Source: Psychrobacter sp. P11F6
Lineage (GTDB): Bacteria; Pseudomonadota; Gammaproteobacteria; Pseudomonadales; Moraxellaceae
Length of the DNA stretch: 64,000 nucleotides
Reading direction: 5' to 3'
NCBI RefSeq assembly: GCF_001435295.1
Contig: NZ_CM003594.1
Coordinates: forward strand, 868,001 to 932,000
Below the pieces are notes generated by a model. The model was not told where the DNA came from and did no database searches. It saw only the letters and a program-made list of their open reading frames with translations. Shown here one piece after another: positions 17,511 to 26,958 of the stretch; positions within the stretch are counted from its first letter, which is position 1, and each line of letters starts with the position of its first letter. The position numbers and the translations under genes are program-made.

Positions 17511-17579
17511 GTATGTTTTTTGACTGCTTTGAATGTCACAAAGGATATGTATGAGAAGTCTCAACTTGAGAGGCTCACT

Positions 17580-18596
17580 ATGATTTCAGTCATTATCGCT
17601 GCATTTAATGCCGCTGCTACTATTGATCGTTGTATTAATAGTATTGACGTTGCGAAAAAGAGTCACGACATTGAACTGATAGTCATTGACGATGGTTCTA
17701 AAGATCATACTGCTAGCCTATTGCATAGCTGGGCGAGTGCTAGGTCATGGATTACGGTGAAATCTCAAAAAAATGGTGGCGTGGCAGAGGCTCGTAATAC
17801 TGGGCTCGATATCGCAACCGGCAATTACATCGTTTTTATAGACGCGGATGACACCATTGATGATTGGTATTTTGATTTTGTCTTTGAACAAGCTGTAGAT
17901 CGAGATGTCGAGATGTTGGCATTTGGTCATAAACGCATGATGCTGGATGGCTCTGTTATTGAGCGTCCTAATAGTACGGCAGAATACTCACGGCAAGATA
18001 TCGAAATGCTACAACTGAGAGTGACAGAGAATAGACATATATATTGGTACGCCTGCACCAAGGTGTATAGCAAAAACTTAATCGCAGAGCTGCGTTTCGA
18101 TAGCGACGTCAAATTTGGTGAGGATGGTATTTTTAATATCGCATGTCTAAGCAAAGCGAATCGTTTATCGGTGCTGCCAGACTGTCCATACAACTACTAT
18201 GAAAATGCGACCTCGATAACAAGCTCACAATATAAATCAGGGCTTTTGGAATCCATTGAAGCGGACTATACAGCCAGAGTCAGGATACATGATTGGTCGA
18301 TCAGTGCTACTGAAAAGCAAGTGCTATTATCGGACTTTGCTCGTAGTTATGTCGAGCATATGCTGCCATATTTACTTAATAATTTGGCGCATATCGATAT
18401 GAAAAAACGTCGTGCAGAGCTGGTTAAAATACGCCAGTCTTTCGTTTATCAGAACTGTTTGCCGCATTATTATCAAAGGCATCCAGCACGCGGCATTCGT
18501 GTATTGATTTTATGTTTTTCACGGCGTTGGTATGTTATGACGCTGGTTATTCTTCAACTGTCTTGGTCTAAAGCAAAGGTGAAAAAATATGCTTAA
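17580..18596 (+). CDS. Glycosyltransferase family 2
   Basis: About 338 residues. The GT-A fold begins immediately (MISVIIAAFNAAATIDRCI), followed by IDDGSKDHTASLL, the acceptor motif NGGVAEARNTGLDIA and the nucleotide/metal-binding IDADD. The ATG at 17580 is chosen because GAGAGG lies 6 bases before it and the GT2 fold starts there; an in-frame TTG at 17520 would add 20 residues of unlikely coding sequence. The enzyme transfers a sugar to the growing lipid-linked repeat on the cytoplasmic face; donor and linkage cannot be predicted. The 3' end overlaps the next gene by 8 bases. Confidence 0.9.
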   Translation: MISVIIAAFNAAATIDRCINSIDVAKKSHDIELIVIDDGSKDHTASLLHSWASARSWITVKSQKNGGVAEARNTGLDIATGNYIVFIDADDTIDDWYFDFVFEQAVDRDVEMLAFGHKRMMLDGSVIERPNSTAEYSRQDIEMLQLRVTENRHIYWYACTKVYSKNLIAELRFDSDVKFGEDGIFNIACLSKANRLSVLPDCPYNYYENATSITSSQYKSGLLESIEADYTARVRIHDWSISATEKQVLLSDFARSYVEHMLPYLLNNLAHIDMKKRRAELVKIRQSFVYQNCLPHYYQRHPARGIRVLILCFSRRWYVMTLVILQLSWSKAKVKKYA

Positions 18597-19779
18597 TATT
18601 GATTTGTTGCCTCAGCCTTTACGCAGTGATGAAAAGGGCCAAAAGCGCTGTTGTTTACTGCAACAGACAACAGCTAGCGGGCAAATGACTGAGAAGGCAT
18701 TGTGGTTTGTATATCCAGCGAACTTGCCAATGCCAGAAGACGATGATTGTGATGCTTATTTACTGGCCACATTATTGCCCGCGATGCAGATGCGAGCAGC
18801 CATTCATGTGCATGGTAGCGTGTCGCATGAGCTATTAGCCAACCTGACAGAGCTACAGTATGTTTGGAATAAGTGGTTGCCAGAGCGTTATTTTTTGATT
18901 GATATAAAAGTGGATCGTATAAGAGAACAAGACTGCCATATAGATGGTGCTATCGCTGCATTTTCTGGTGGCGTTGATGCTCAGTTTACCGCTTATCGTC
19001 ATGCGACAGGCAGAGCAGGATACGCCACACGAAATATTAAAGCAGGGGTTTTTGTGCATGGCTTTGATATACCTTTAGAGGATACAAAAGGCTTTGCCAG
19101 TGCGGCAAAAATAGCGGCAAACACACTCGCAGATATCAATATCGAGCTATTGCCAGTTGAGACAAATATTCGCACGCTTTGGTCTATCAACTGGGAAGAC
19201 TATCATGCTGCTGCTATTGCCTCAGTATTATGCGGCTTGAAACGATATGCAGGAATTGGGCTCATTGGTAGTGGTGATTCTTATGATGTATTAATTAGTC
19301 CTTGGGGCTCACACCCAATCACTGACCCGCTGCTAAGTTCAGGTGACTTTAGAGTGATTCATGATGGTGCAGGCTTTAGTCGTTCAGAGAAGCTTCAAAC
19401 TCTTTCAGCATGGCCCTTGGGTATTGAAGGCCTGCGTTTCTGTTGGGCGGGTGATCAAAATGATAGCAACTGTGGTCGCTGTGAGAAATGTGTTAGGACG
19501 CGTCTCAATTTTTTGGTTGCAGGTATAGATAACCCTCAATGTTTTAGCGAGCCCATAAACTCATCACTTTTTAAATCAATGGCTCTAAAGGGCAGGGCTG
19601 TCAGCATAGATTGGAAGTTAATTCGTCATGAGATGATTAAAACGGGTAGAGGTCTTGAATGGCTGCCATACATTGAAAAAGCACTCAAACGTAAACCGCC
19701 TCCTAACTTGAATAGATTGTTTCCTGTTGGCTCAAGGCGTCGTATGTGGGTGAAGAAGCTGTTAATGAGAAACGAATAA
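18589..19779 (+). CDS. PP-loop ATPase-like (QueC-related) protein in the polysaccharide locus
   Basis: A 396-residue protein. Residues ~122-135 read AAFSGGVDAQFTAYRH, a PP-loop (S-G-G-x-D) of the adenine-nucleotide alpha-hydrolase/N-type ATP pyrophosphatase fold, with alanine after the aspartate instead of the usual serine. Near residue ~297 NCGRCEKCVRT supplies a C-x2-C-x2-C cluster like the zinc knuckle of QueC. Such enzymes adenylate a carboxylate or carbonyl before nitrogen or sulfur transfer. Queuosine synthesis itself is unlikely: the gene overlaps a glycosyltransferase by 8 bases and is 13 bases before a pyruvyl transferase. It may build an amide or nitrile on a sugar or on a non-sugar substituent. 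Exact reaction unknown. Confidence 0.75.
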   Translation: MLNIDLLPQPLRSDEKGQKRCCLLQQTTASGQMTEKALWFVYPANLPMPEDDDCDAYLLATLLPAMQMRAAIHVHGSVSHELLANLTELQYVWNKWLPERYFLIDIKVDRIREQDCHIDGAIAAFSGGVDAQFTAYRHATGRAGYATRNIKAGVFVHGFDIPLEDTKGFASAAKIAANTLADINIELLPVETNIRTLWSINWEDYHAAAIASVLCGLKRYAGIGLIGSGDSYDVLISPWGSHPITDPLLSSGDFRVIHDGAGFSRSEKLQTLSAWPLGIEGLRFCWAGDQNDSNCGRCEKCVRTRLNFLVAGIDNPQCFSEPINSSLFKSMALKGRAVSIDWKLIRHEMIKTGRGLEWLPYIEKALKRKPPPNLNRLFPVGSRRRMWVKKLLMRNE

Positions 19780-19792
19780 GGGAGTATTAAAA

Positions 19793-20875
19793 ATGAATAT
19801 TGCTGCTATAAAAAAGCTCATTCCACTCAAACTAAAAAAACACTTAGCCGCCTATATGGGAGCGAGAGGTTTACCATTACCAACTGGTAAACGATGCTTT
19901 GTTTTTCTTGCCGCCGACTATGGCAATATTGGTGATATTGCTATTTCTCACGCGCAAAAGCAGTATTTGCAACGTGTGCTGACGGATTATGACGTTGTTA
20001 GTGTGGCTATCAGTCAAACCAGATTTGTGCTCAATTCAATTAAACAGCAAATAAAAGAGACGGATATCGTCACTATCATCGGCGGCGGTAATATGGGTGG
20101 CACGTATCCTGATATTGAGGAGCTGCGCCAATTAGTCATCAAGTCATTTCCTGCCAATCGAATCGTTTGTTTTCCTCAGACACTAGATTGGAATGATTCT
20201 ATTCAATCTAAACGTGCCTTGCAGCGTATTGTGAAAGTTTACGCCAAGCATCCAGATATACATGTTTTTGCCAGAGAGTCGATAACAGCGGCAAAACTCA
20301 TCGAGCTTTTTGCTGAGTACAGTAATGTGCATATTGGTCTCGTACCAGATATTGTGATGAGCGCGAATGCAACAGTGCTGGGTACGACAGATTGCTTAGC
20401 GCCTTCAGGTATTTTGCGCTGCTTACGAGATGACAAAGAAGCCGCATTATCAGCTGAGCAATACGCCATGATAGACAAAGCCTTAGCAGATACTGGCTAT
20501 CAAATTGAAAAGACCGATACACACGCTGGTGGTTCGCAACTCGATGAGGCACATTGCACAAAATTACTGACGGACAAGCTTAGTCAATTCCGTGCTGCAA
20601 AATTGGTCGTGACTGACCGGCTGCATGGCATGATTTTATGTTTGCTATCGGGTACGCCGTGCTTGGTACTCCCGAACGCCAATCATAAGATAAGACAGAC
20701 GCAGTTGGACTGGTTAGGCGGTCATCCAAGGCTGGTGTTTTTAGAATTGGAAGAGATTGCTGATATTGCAACATTCATCGATAGCCTTCTGTCCCTGCCT
20801 CACGGTACGATGGATGAGTCTCCAGTTGATATAGCTGAGTATGATGACCTAAAAAAAGCGCTGGTAGCGATATGA
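19793..20875 (+). CDS. Polysaccharide pyruvyl transferase family protein
   Basis: 360 residues of the CsaB/WcaK family. Visible landmarks: ADYGNIGDIAISHAQ near residue 40, IIGGGNMGG near 100, PQTLDW near 125, ARESIT, and the C-terminal VTDRLHGMILCLLSGTPCLVL with the conserved R-L-H. The family transfers pyruvate from phosphoenolpyruvate to a sugar, giving a ketal and an acidic polymer, although some members have other roles. GGGAG lies before the ATG, and the last four bases overlap the next gene (ATGA), so it is cotranscribed with the glycosyltransferases. Confidence 0.88.
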   Translation: MNIAAIKKLIPLKLKKHLAAYMGARGLPLPTGKRCFVFLAADYGNIGDIAISHAQKQYLQRVLTDYDVVSVAISQTRFVLNSIKQQIKETDIVTIIGGGNMGGTYPDIEELRQLVIKSFPANRIVCFPQTLDWNDSIQSKRALQRIVKVYAKHPDIHVFARESITAAKLIELFAEYSNVHIGLVPDIVMSANATVLGTTDCLAPSGILRCLRDDKEAALSAEQYAMIDKALADTGYQIEKTDTHAGGSQLDEAHCTKLLTDKLSQFRAAKLVVTDRLHGMILCLLSGTPCLVLPNANHKIRQTQLDWLGGHPRLVFLELEEIADIATFIDSLLSLPHGTMDESPVDIAEYDDLKKALVAI

Positions 20876-21885
20876 CGACTATCGAAACGCCATTAGTAAG
20901 TATCATCGTACCAGTGTATAACGTTGCGTCATATATCGATGCTTGCTTGGCATCCATCAAGCAGCAGACTTATCAGAATATTGAAATTATCGTTGTAGAA
21001 GATTGCTCCACTGATGATTCAAAACAAGCACTTGCGTCACATCTCATAGATGAGCGCATCAAAGTCATTCAGCATCATGAAAACAGCGGTCTTTCTGCGG
21101 CTCGTAATACTGGTATCAAGTCTGCGATAGGCAAATACATGATGTTCGTTGATTCTGATGACATTATAGACACTCGCTTGGTGGCAGCGTGTGTGGATTG
21201 TGCGCTCACCACGAATGCAGAGGTCGTGACGTATGGCTTTACACCGTTCAAAGATGGTATCACGGAGACAGATCTACCGTATCCCGCTAGCAATTTAGCA
21301 TTTGAGGCAACCGAAATAGACGGCTCATATTTTAGCTTACCGCATTTTGCATGGCTCAAATTTATTAAATCTAGCGCAGTGCGGTCTGCCTCGTTACAGT
21401 TCCCAGTGGGTCTGTACTACGAAGACTGGCCTTTTCATTGGCATCTTGGCTTGGCTACTAATATTAAGTATCACCTGCCCATTGATTTTTATCTATACAG
21501 ACAGCGTGGCACGTCGATCACAGGGTCAACAGATAAAAAACTATTAGACCTTTTCGTTATCCACGCAGAAGTCATCAGTTTAGTAGAGGACTATCAAGCG
21601 GATGAGGTTAAAAAAACACTCGCCAATAAAATTAAACAAAGTCATTGGAGTATCCTTACTCGTATAGATAATGACTATTTAGCAGCTGCATTGGCACAAG
21701 CTAAAAAAGCAGATAAAACGTTACGACTAAAAGGTTATAAGAGCGATTTGACCGTAAGAAATATGATGATTAGTAATATCGTACGTATGCCGACGCAAGT
21801 TGCCTTTCTGATGTTACAGGTGCTTCGTCAAGCGCTAGACAAAAGAGCAAGGGTTAAAGGTCAAGGGATGACAGATTCAGAATAG
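20872..21885 (+). CDS. Glycosyltransferase family 2
   Basis: 337 residues with the GT-A order VSIIVPVYNVASYIDACL, VVEDCSTDDS, NSGLSAARNTGI and the metal-binding VDSDD. The C-terminal half is the less conserved acceptor domain (YEDWPFHWHLGLA). A 4-base overlap with the pyruvyl transferase indicates translational coupling. Likely cytoplasmic or membrane-associated; sugar specificity unknown. Confidence 0.92.
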   Translation: MTTIETPLVSIIVPVYNVASYIDACLASIKQQTYQNIEIIVVEDCSTDDSKQALASHLIDERIKVIQHHENSGLSAARNTGIKSAIGKYMMFVDSDDIIDTRLVAACVDCALTTNAEVVTYGFTPFKDGITETDLPYPASNLAFEATEIDGSYFSLPHFAWLKFIKSSAVRSASLQFPVGLYYEDWPFHWHLGLATNIKYHLPIDFYLYRQRGTSITGSTDKKLLDLFVIHAEVISLVEDYQADEVKKTLANKIKQSHWSILTRIDNDYLAAALAQAKKADKTLRLKGYKSDLTVRNMMISNIVRMPTQVAFLMLQVLRQALDKRARVKGQGMTDSE

Positions 21886-21931
21886 TTTTGAAAAATACGT
21901 TTGGTTTTATGGCTTCTTAATAGGTAAAGAG

Positions 21932-23026
21932 ATGACTATTCAGAGAGTGCTGCACATCGTGGGGAAAATGGATCGGGCTGGGGCAGAGACCATGCTCATG
22001 AATCTATATCGCCATATAGATTATAGCCAGATGCAGTTTGATTTTATCACTTTTACCGACGAGGTCGGTGACTATGATGCTGAAATAATAGCGCTGGGCG
22101 GTAGGATTATACCGATTTTAGCGGATCATTCATTAGCGCGTATGTGGAAGCTTAAAAACTTCCTTAAACAACATCCTGACTATCAAATCGTTCATGCTCA
22201 TATGCTATTAAACAATGCTTTTCATCTGCTGGCTGCTAAAGGTGCTGGCGTGCCGCATCGTATTTCACATTCTCATAGTACCAGTAATGGTAAAACCAAT
22301 ATTGTTAAAAAAATATATGAACAGTGGGCGTTCATTACCAATCGTAAATTGGCCACGGATAAAATGAGTTGCGGTGAACAAGCGGCAAATTACCTATTTG
22401 GCAGCATAAAAGACGTGTGGCTATTGCCCAATGCTGTGGACATAAAACAGATGATGACAGTCGCTAACCAATCACGACAGTATATCGACCAAGAATTTGG
22501 CGATGAGGGGCTAAAAATCATCCAAGTTGGTCGTCTAAATGAGGTTAAAAACCATCAGTTTTCTTTAGAGGTCGCTGAGCAGTTAAAACAACGTCAGATC
22601 GCCTTTACCTTATATATTGTTGGACAAGGTTCATTGGAGGCGAGGCTCAGGCAACAAGTAGCAGATAAGTCACTCCTAGATACGGTCAAGTTTTTAGGGA
22701 TGCGTACGGATATCACAGAATTAATGGCCAGCGCCGACTATATGATCATGCCTTCGTTGCACGAGGGTTTCCCTGTCGTCTTGGTCGAGAGCCAAACAGT
22801 TGGGTTAAAGGCGCTGGTTTCTGACCAAGTATCGCCTGAAGTAGATTTAGGACTTGGATTAGTACAGTTTTTACCGATTAACTCAGCCAAGGATTGGGTT
22901 GATTGCTTATTAGCGCCTAAACAGCCAAAGCCCAATGAAAAAGACATAACCGCAGCGCTGAATTTATATGGATTTAGTGCTGCTACCAACGCGCAAATAC
23001 TAATGCAAAAGTACTTGAGTGTGTGA
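21932..23026 (+). CDS. Glycosyltransferase family 4 (GT-B fold)
   Basis: 364 residues. The N-terminal VLHIVGKMDRAGAETMLMNL resembles EpsF-type exopolysaccharide transferases. The C-terminal donor domain shows IIQVGRLNEVKNHQ, LYIVGQGSLEARL, VKFLGMRTDI and the E-x7-E motif region HEGFPVVLVESQ. It is a retaining transferase acting on lipid-linked intermediates. GGTAAAGAG precedes the ATG. A 183-base gap follows before the polymerase, so transcription may restart there. Confidence 0.92.
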   Translation: MTIQRVLHIVGKMDRAGAETMLMNLYRHIDYSQMQFDFITFTDEVGDYDAEIIALGGRIIPILADHSLARMWKLKNFLKQHPDYQIVHAHMLLNNAFHLLAAKGAGVPHRISHSHSTSNGKTNIVKKIYEQWAFITNRKLATDKMSCGEQAANYLFGSIKDVWLLPNAVDIKQMMTVANQSRQYIDQEFGDEGLKIIQVGRLNEVKNHQFSLEVAEQLKQRQIAFTLYIVGQGSLEARLRQQVADKSLLDTVKFLGMRTDITELMASADYMIMPSLHEGFPVVLVESQTVGLKALVSDQVSPEVDLGLGLVQFLPINSAKDWVDCLLAPKQPKPNEKDITAALNLYGFSAATNAQILMQKYLSV

Positions 23027-23060
23027 CGGAGTGGTTGCTTCTTATTTATAGTCGTTTCAA

Positions 23061-23151
23061 GGTAGTTTGGACGGAATGAGAAAAAAATCGAGGTGGATAG
23101 GCTATAGTTATATAGGTATTGGACGGTACAAAAGATACTAGACGGTGTAAA
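23061..23151. repeat. Degenerate direct repeats upstream of the polymerase gene
   Basis: Two 18-base copies, 23115-23132 and 23134-23151, share the pattern GRTAYTRGACGGTRYAAA at a 19-base period. A looser third copy (GGTAGTTTGGACGG) begins at 23061. They lie in the one sizeable gap inside the locus and could be a protein-binding region for an internal promoter. Confidence 0.35.
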
Positions 23152-23209
23152 CCTGCCACCATATCCGATTTATATAAGATTGACGACATCTACTTTTATA
23201 GAGGGTTAA

Positions 23210-24250
23210 ATGCTTCCATACCTGCTGGTTCTTAGCCTTGTTATTTTTTGGATCGTACTGGAGAAAAAATCTCTCAATCGTACGTCTTTTTGGCTGCCGC
23301 TAATTATATTGACATTGTTTGCAGGCCTTCGTAGCTACCGAGTTGGTACGGATACAGGAAACTATACGAGAAATTTCAACAGTCAATTGAATGCCGAATA
23401 CTTTAGGTTCAACGAAGACATTGAGTTCGGTTATCAGTTATTAGAGTATGCGTTGTTACGTATGACCACTCATTATTTTTGGCTGCTTGTTATTACCAGT
23501 TTAATTATTGTCTATTGCTATCTTAGAGTGATTAAAAAATACAGCGTAAATTATTGGTTTTCCGTATTTTTATTTATTACGTTAGGTGTTTATACTTTTT
23601 CTTTTAATGGACTGCGTCAAGGATTGGCAATGGCGATCTTTACCTTGGCCATTCCTTATCTGTTAGAAAAACGATTTATTCCATACCTGCTGATTTGTGC
23701 AATTGCTTCATTGTTTCATGTAACCGCATTATTTATGATTCCATTTTATTTTATCGTCAATTTAAGAGTAAAGCCCTTATATAAGATTTTGGCAACATTT
23801 TTAGGGTCGCTATTAGTGAGTGGGATTTTGGTCGCTTATATTTCTTCTACTAACGATAGATACGAGGGTTATGCGAAAGCATCCGATGAAGCAGGCGGAT
23901 TTTTAACGCTTGGTTTTTACGCGGCTATCATGATTTTAATTATCTTGGTCAGTTATCTGTATAAAATCAAAGACAAAGAGTTTCAAAAATTAATAACATT
24001 TTATGCGTCAGGCGTGGTTTTTATCATACCGTTAGCGATGTTGGGCACCAGTCCTTCAGGTCCTCAAAGGCTGCTTGCGTATTTTACATGGACATTAGTT
24101 TTGATACTGCCTATGATTTTAAAAAGAATTAATAATATTTATTTATATATAGCGAGTATCATTATTTTTCTCATGTATTTTGTCTTGACGACATCGAGAT
24201 TTAGTAACTTGAGTCCGTATATTATCAATCCGATATTTGAGGTTTTCTAA
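23210..24250 (+). CDS. wzy: Wzy-like polysaccharide polymerase, EpsG family
   Basis: 346 residues with about 10 membrane helices. EpsG-family landmarks: FAGLRSYRVGTDTGNY in the first periplasmic loop, FSFNGLRQGLAMAIF, and a histidine in SLFHVTALFMIPFY. The family polymerises repeat units at the outer face of the inner membrane. Being the only polymerase-like gene beside wzx and wzc, it is assigned as Wzy. By eye its base composition is richer in A/T than that of the flanking export genes, as is common for wzy genes moved by recombination. GAGGG precedes the ATG. Confidence 0.85.
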   Translation: MLPYLLVLSLVIFWIVLEKKSLNRTSFWLPLIILTLFAGLRSYRVGTDTGNYTRNFNSQLNAEYFRFNEDIEFGYQLLEYALLRMTTHYFWLLVITSLIIVYCYLRVIKKYSVNYWFSVFLFITLGVYTFSFNGLRQGLAMAIFTLAIPYLLEKRFIPYLLICAIASLFHVTALFMIPFYFIVNLRVKPLYKILATFLGSLLVSGILVAYISSTNDRYEGYAKASDEAGGFLTLGFYAAIMILIILVSYLYKIKDKEFQKLITFYASGVVFIIPLAMLGTSPSGPQRLLAYFTWTLVLILPMILKRINNIYLYIASIIIFLMYFVLTTSRFSNLSPYIINPIFEVF

Positions 24251-25113
24251 TGAAAAATCAGACATATATATCTATTGGTATTCCCATTTATAATGCTGAA
24301 GCGTACTTGGAAGATGCTATCAAATCCATATTGGCTCAAACGCATGAGTTATGGGAGCTTATATTGATCGACGATGGCTCTACTGATGCGTCATTGGCCA
24401 TCGCCAAGCGTTTTGAAGAGTCTGATCATAGAATAAAGGTCATTGCTGATGGGATAAATAAAAAACTGCCTGCTCGATTAAATCAGCTTATTGAAGAAGC
24501 GAACTATGATTATATAGCGCGCATGGATGCCGATGATCTAATTCATCCGGATAGACTGGCGATTCAATTAAGTTTTTTAGAAAAAAATCCAGATTATGAT
24601 TTGGTTTCTACAGGTGTCGTGTCTATTGATAATTTTAATAAAGTTTATGGTTGTCGTCATATCGATCAAATTTACACAGAATTTAAAGAAATAGCCGCTG
24701 CGTATCCTATTGTGCATGCTGCTGTTTTGGCAAAAAAGAGTTGGTACGAACGAAATAAATATAATGAAAATTATCCAAGGTCTGAAGATTATGATTTGTG
24801 GTGTAGAGCTATCTCAAATCAAGATTTAAATTTAGCGGTATTGCCCGATTTATTATACTATTATAGAGAAGAAGGGAATTTATCATTATCTAAAATAACC
24901 AGATCATATAAAGACAGTTTTAAAACGTACTGTGAATATAAAGGAAACAGTTATTTAGGTTCTTTGAAATTATCAGCAAAACTGACAACAGTCAATTTTT
25001 TAGATTCGATAGGATTATTACAAAAGATAGCCAATAAAAGAAATAAATTAACAATATCTGACACGCTAAGAAATCATCATCAGTCAGTGGTAAATAGTAT
25101 TTGTGCTAAATGA
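24250..25113 (+). CDS. Glycosyltransferase family 2
   Basis: 287 residues. GT-A motifs are ISIGIPIYNAEAYLEDAI, LIDDGSTDASL, a RLNQLIEEA segment and the metal-binding RMDADD; SEDYDLWCR is the acceptor-domain motif of this subgroup. The ATG overlaps the stop codon of the polymerase by one base (TAATG) with GAGG 9 bases before it, so translation is coupled. The A/T-rich composition, shared with the preceding gene, suggests they were acquired together. Confidence 0.92.
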   Translation: MKNQTYISIGIPIYNAEAYLEDAIKSILAQTHELWELILIDDGSTDASLAIAKRFEESDHRIKVIADGINKKLPARLNQLIEEANYDYIARMDADDLIHPDRLAIQLSFLEKNPDYDLVSTGVVSIDNFNKVYGCRHIDQIYTEFKEIAAAYPIVHAAVLAKKSWYERNKYNENYPRSEDYDLWCRAISNQDLNLAVLPDLLYYYREEGNLSLSKITRSYKDSFKTYCEYKGNSYLGSLKLSAKLTTVNFLDSIGLLQKIANKRNKLTISDTLRNHHQSVVNSICAK

Positions 25114-25170
25114 CATTTTTTATAAAATGTCACTGATAAAATAATATATAAAAAATGCTGAGGTGCTGAA

Positions 25171-26340
25171 ATGACATTAAAGATATGCTTTCTAATGACA
25201 GATGCGGTGTCATTTAATGTGCTATATCGCGATCAGCTTGAATACATTAGAGATCACGCGGATGTTGAGATCACCTTAATCTGCGGTGGCGATAAACAGC
25301 AGTTAGATATTTTACGTGAGCGCAAAATAGGCAAGGTGATTAATTTAAATTTTCAGCGTAAGCCTTCTTTGTTTAAAGATGCTCAGTCACTCGCGCTTTT
25401 AACCCGCTATATGCTATCGAATCGTTTTGATGTGGTGGTTTATTTAACACCTAAAGCCTTGTTGTTAGGGAGTATCGCAAGTGCTGTTACATTGCAAAAG
25501 AGACGAATTGCTTTTAGCGTGGGTAGAGCCTATGAGAATTTTTCAGGTTTAAAAAAGAGGGTGTTTCAGGGTCTGGATATATTAAGCTTTGGCTTATCTC
25601 ACGAGGTTTTATTTGTTTCTGAGTCTTTGCTCAGCGTATGCTTAGCAGAAAATATCCTCAAAAAAAGTAAGGCAACTGTCATTGATAATGGCTCATTTAA
25701 CGGCATCGATACTGATTTGCTGCAACCTATGGCTCAGCTAGAAAAAGAGGCGTTAAGAAAGAAGTACAAGATACCTGAAAATACCTTTGTGATTTGCGTG
25801 GTAGGACGAGTTTGTGATGATAAAGGCTTCAAAGATATTGAGTATATATCCGAAAAACTAAGAGCAGAAAACGTCTACTTTATGTTCATAGGAGACTGTG
25901 AAGACGACGTAGGAAAAGTAGTCGTTGAGAAAGTTGTCAAAGATAATAGAGGTGTATATATACCAGCCAATCCAAATGTACACGAGGTTTTTCAGTGTGC
26001 TGATTTACATTTATTTTTGAGCTATCGTGAAGGGTTTGGCAGTGTCGCTATTGAAGCAGCAAGTTGCGCTGTTCCAACTTTTGCCTATGATGTCGTTGGT
26101 GTAAAGGATAGTGTCAAAGAAGGTATCAGTGGTCGAAAATTTAATTTTAAGGATATGTCGTCTGTCGCCGAAGCGATCAGTGCTGCTGCTACTGATAAGG
26201 AATTTGAAAAAAGATATCCTGATGCAAGAGACTGGGCCATTGCAAATTTTGAACGCAAGCAATTGTGGCAAAGTTATTTAAGTTTTTATTTACGTAATAG
26301 GGATGACCGCGTAAACGACAAAAGGCGGGCTGCAAAATGA
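25171..26340 (+). CDS. Glycosyltransferase family 4 (PglA/CapM-like)
   Basis: 389 residues. The C-terminal donor-binding domain is clear: VCVVGRVCDDKGFKDIEYI, YFMFIGDCEDD, LHLFLSYREGFGSVAIEA with the catalytic glutamates, and VVGVKDSV. The arrangement resembles transferases acting directly after a PglC-type initiator (PglA). It overlaps the initiating-transferase gene by 4 bases (ATGA), which supports the second-sugar role. Donor unknown. Confidence 0.9.
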   Translation: MTLKICFLMTDAVSFNVLYRDQLEYIRDHADVEITLICGGDKQQLDILRERKIGKVINLNFQRKPSLFKDAQSLALLTRYMLSNRFDVVVYLTPKALLLGSIASAVTLQKRRIAFSVGRAYENFSGLKKRVFQGLDILSFGLSHEVLFVSESLLSVCLAENILKKSKATVIDNGSFNGIDTDLLQPMAQLEKEALRKKYKIPENTFVICVVGRVCDDKGFKDIEYISEKLRAENVYFMFIGDCEDDVGKVVVEKVVKDNRGVYIPANPNVHEVFQCADLHLFLSYREGFGSVAIEAASCAVPTFAYDVVGVKDSVKEGISGRKFNFKDMSSVAEAISAAATDKEFEKRYPDARDWAIANFERKQLWQSYLSFYLRNRDDRVNDKRRAAK

Positions 26341-26948
26341 TAAAGCGACTATTTGACATCACGGCGGCCACGGCGGCCTTGGTAATATTATCTCCTGTTT
26401 ATGCTATTACGGCTTATAAAGTCAAAAAAAACTTAGGATCACCAGTGATATTTAAACAAACTCGCCCTGGTCTAAATGGCAAGCCGTTTGAGATGATTAA
26501 GTTTCGCTCGATGAAAGATGCTATCGATACAGAGGGTAATCCTTTAGAGGATGATGAGCGTTTGACGGCATTTGGTAAGACCTTGCGTAATAGCAGTCTC
26601 GATGAGCTGCCTGAACTATGGAATGTGATTAAAGGCGATATGAGTTTGGTGGGGCCGCGACCACTATTAATGGAATATCTGCCCCTATATAATGATGAGC
26701 AAGCGCGTCGCCACCGTGTACGTCCGGGTATTACGGGATACGCACAAGTTAATGGTCGCAATGCGATTGGTTGGCATGAAAAATTTACGCTCGACACATG
26801 GTATGTCGATCATCAGTCATTATGGTTAGACATTATGATCTTGGTTAAAACAGTAAAAAAAGTCATTATCAAAGATGGCATTAGTGCTGATGGTGAAGCG
26901 ACCATGAGTAAATTCACAGGTAATAGCGTCGATAAAAACACGCTTTGA
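26337..26948 (+). CDS. pglC: Initiating sugar-1-phosphate transferase, PglC type
   Basis: 203 residues, a short monotopic phosphoglycosyl transferase. An N-terminal membrane-inserted helix (residues ~5-23) is followed by FKQTRPGLNGKPFEMIKFRSM, the catalytic aspartate-glutamate pair in LDELPELWNV, GDMSLVGPRPLL and VRPGITGYAQVNGRN. The small form, without the extra N-terminal helices of WbaP/WcaJ, matches PglC, which loads a diacetamido- or amino-trideoxyhexose phosphate onto undecaprenyl phosphate. It probably starts the repeat unit with the sugar made by the dehydratase at 14124 and the aminotransferase at 26959. Confidence 0.92.
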   Translation: MIKRLFDITAATAALVILSPVYAITAYKVKKNLGSPVIFKQTRPGLNGKPFEMIKFRSMKDAIDTEGNPLEDDERLTAFGKTLRNSSLDELPELWNVIKGDMSLVGPRPLLMEYLPLYNDEQARRHRVRPGITGYAQVNGRNAIGWHEKFTLDTWYVDHQSLWLDIMILVKTVKKVIIKDGISADGEATMSKFTGNSVDKNTL

Positions 26949-26958
26949 TGAGGAACGC

